Below, piece by piece: positions 5,537 to 5,987 of a stretch of DNA of 5,987 bases (positions are counted from its first letter, which is position 1; the number at the start of each line of letters is the position of its first letter). This DNA is from Deltaproteobacteria bacterium. Lineage in GTDB: Bacteria > Myxococcota_A > UBA9160 > SMWR01. The notes below the pieces were generated by a model, which did not search any database, was not told the origin of the DNA, and saw nothing but the letters and a program-made list of their open reading frames with translations. The position numbers were made by a program, and so were the translations under genes. The DNA is taken from contig JAFDAW010000175.1 of assembly GCA_019313605.1 (NCBI GenBank), forward strand, positions 1-5,987, written 5' to 3'.

Positions 5537-5902
5537 TCAGTTGCCGAGTCCGCCGAGCGCGTCTGCAGCGGCGCCGGTAGCGGCTTCTTTCGCCGCCTCG
5601 GTCTCAGCCTTCTTCAGGGCAGCTTGGACGTCGGCGTTATCGGCGTCGATCTTTGCCGCTTCCAGACAGACGGGTACGGCTGTCTCGTAATCACCGGCGG
5701 CGACGAGTCTGATGCACGAGCTGATTTCCGCTGCCTCGGCTTCTGCCTGCTCGCCACCCGCGGCCTTTACATCGCTACCCGTCGGCGCCGTAGCCGAGAC
5801 CGGCGGTGCGTCCGAAGCGCTGCCGGCCGATCCTGAGTCGGAATCCCCAGAACCACAAGCCAGCAGAGTCATTAGTGAAATTGCGAACAAGAATTTCGAC
5901 AT
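5537..5902 (-). CDS. Small lipoprotein with a TPR-like helical hairpin
   Basis: A protein of 121 residues starting at the ATG at 5902-5900. The upstream alternative would add 11 residues (MVNSPCLSRGL) before the Sec signal, and AGGGGA sits 6 nt before the chosen ATG. The signal peptide FLFAISLMTLLAC ends in a lipobox L13-L14-A15-C16, so Cys16 would be lipidated and anchor it in the envelope. A Ser/Gly/Asp-rich linker (17-59) leads to a helical module (60-107): SCIRLVAAGDYETAVPVCLEAAKIDADNADVQAALKKAE has the spacing of one TPR unit (AxxxGDYExAxxxxxxAxxxDxxN). Cys63 and Cys79 flank this turn and could form a disulphide between the helices. The C-terminal tail is Ala/Gly-rich. The single repeat suggests a small scaffold protein rather than an enzyme; the partner is unknown. 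It converges with the preceding operon. Confidence 0.8.
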   Translation of the reverse strand: MSKFLFAISLMTLLACGSGDSDSGSAGSASDAPPVSATAPTGSDVKAAGGEQAEAEAAEISSCIRLVAAGDYETAVPVCLEAAKIDADNADVQAALKKAETEAAKEAATGAAADALGGLGN

Positions 5903-5963
5903 GGTAAGTCCCCTCGATAGGCATGGCGAATTTACCACACCGTAATTCGGGTAAGTCCCCCCG
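5903..5963. repeat. Pair of 14-bp direct repeats upstream of the lipoprotein gene
   Basis: GGTAAGTCCCCTCG (5903-5916) and GGTAAGTCCCCCCG (5950-5963) match at 13 of 14 bases, 47 bp apart. The copy nearer the gene contains the ribosome-binding site. The outer copy has no start codon next to it. The bases between and after (to the window end) show only a weak AT-rich TAAATT candidate -10 on the minus strand and no clear -35. Confidence 0.5.
5909..5914 (-). promoter_or_regulatory. Shine-Dalgarno AGGGGA of the lipoprotein gene
   Basis: Read on the minus strand, AGGGGA lies 6 nt before the ATG at 5902. It sits inside a 14-bp sequence that is repeated 47 bp further upstream (5950-5963). It supports the internal start over the longer reading frame. 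Confidence 0.6.
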
Positions 5964-5987
5964 TGAAAAACCCTACGCGGAAGTTAC

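Noticed and set aside
4751..5836. Long plus-strand open frame (361 codons) sharing GESYGF/GESFGL peptides with a minus-strand frame near 4327-4545
   Set aside because: It runs across the membrane gene, the intergenic repeats and the antisense of the lipoprotein. The shared peptides come from the DNA repeat copies read in frame, not from protein homology.

Overview
The window looks like a piece of a GC-rich chromosome from a Gram-negative bacterium. It encodes an outer-membrane beta-barrel, exported proteins with Sec signal peptides and a lipoprotein with a lipobox. The gene style (tight overlapping genes, several GTG starts, glycine/arginine-rich exported protein, REP-like hairpins) would fit an uncultivated deltaproteobacterial, myxobacterial or Binatota-like lineage. 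That placement is inference: no marker gene is present.

Layout from left to right. Positions 1-1431 hold the 3' part of an alginate-export-type (AlgE-like) outer-membrane porin. Positions 1432-1661 are non-coding and carry a cluster of hairpins. Positions 1662-2342 encode a small K+-channel-like membrane protein with a TLGYGD selectivity filter. Positions 2412-5378 form a compact run of four co-directional genes: a periplasmic DUF2092-type protein, a secreted Gly/Arg-rich repeat protein, a one-helix membrane-anchored protein of unknown function, and a multi-pass membrane protein that may be HTTM-like. Three of these junctions are tight: a 1-nt overlap, a gap of about 30 nt (or a 4-nt overlap with an alternative start), and a 4-nt ATGA overlap. 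Positions 5379-5536 lie between converging genes and hold two tandem dual-hairpin repeats. Positions 5537-5902 (minus strand) encode a small lipoprotein with one TPR-like helical hairpin and a possible disulphide.

The most interesting structure is a dual-hairpin repeat of about 52-57 bp, present three times: inverted at 4421-4472 and direct at 5382-5438 and 5445-5497. Both stems of each copy are kept, and the differences between copies are paired changes that preserve base pairing. This is the signature of a REP/BIME-like or other structured element that spreads in a genome. One copy lies inside a gene. It encodes in frame the last ~17 residues before the stop and ends 12 nt before the start codon of the next gene.

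Functionally the window is envelope-centred (outer-membrane channel, inner-membrane ion channel, periplasmic, secreted and lipoprotein products). No pathway joining the separate transcription units can be read from the sequence. No tRNA, rRNA, CRISPR array, transposase or phage gene was seen.
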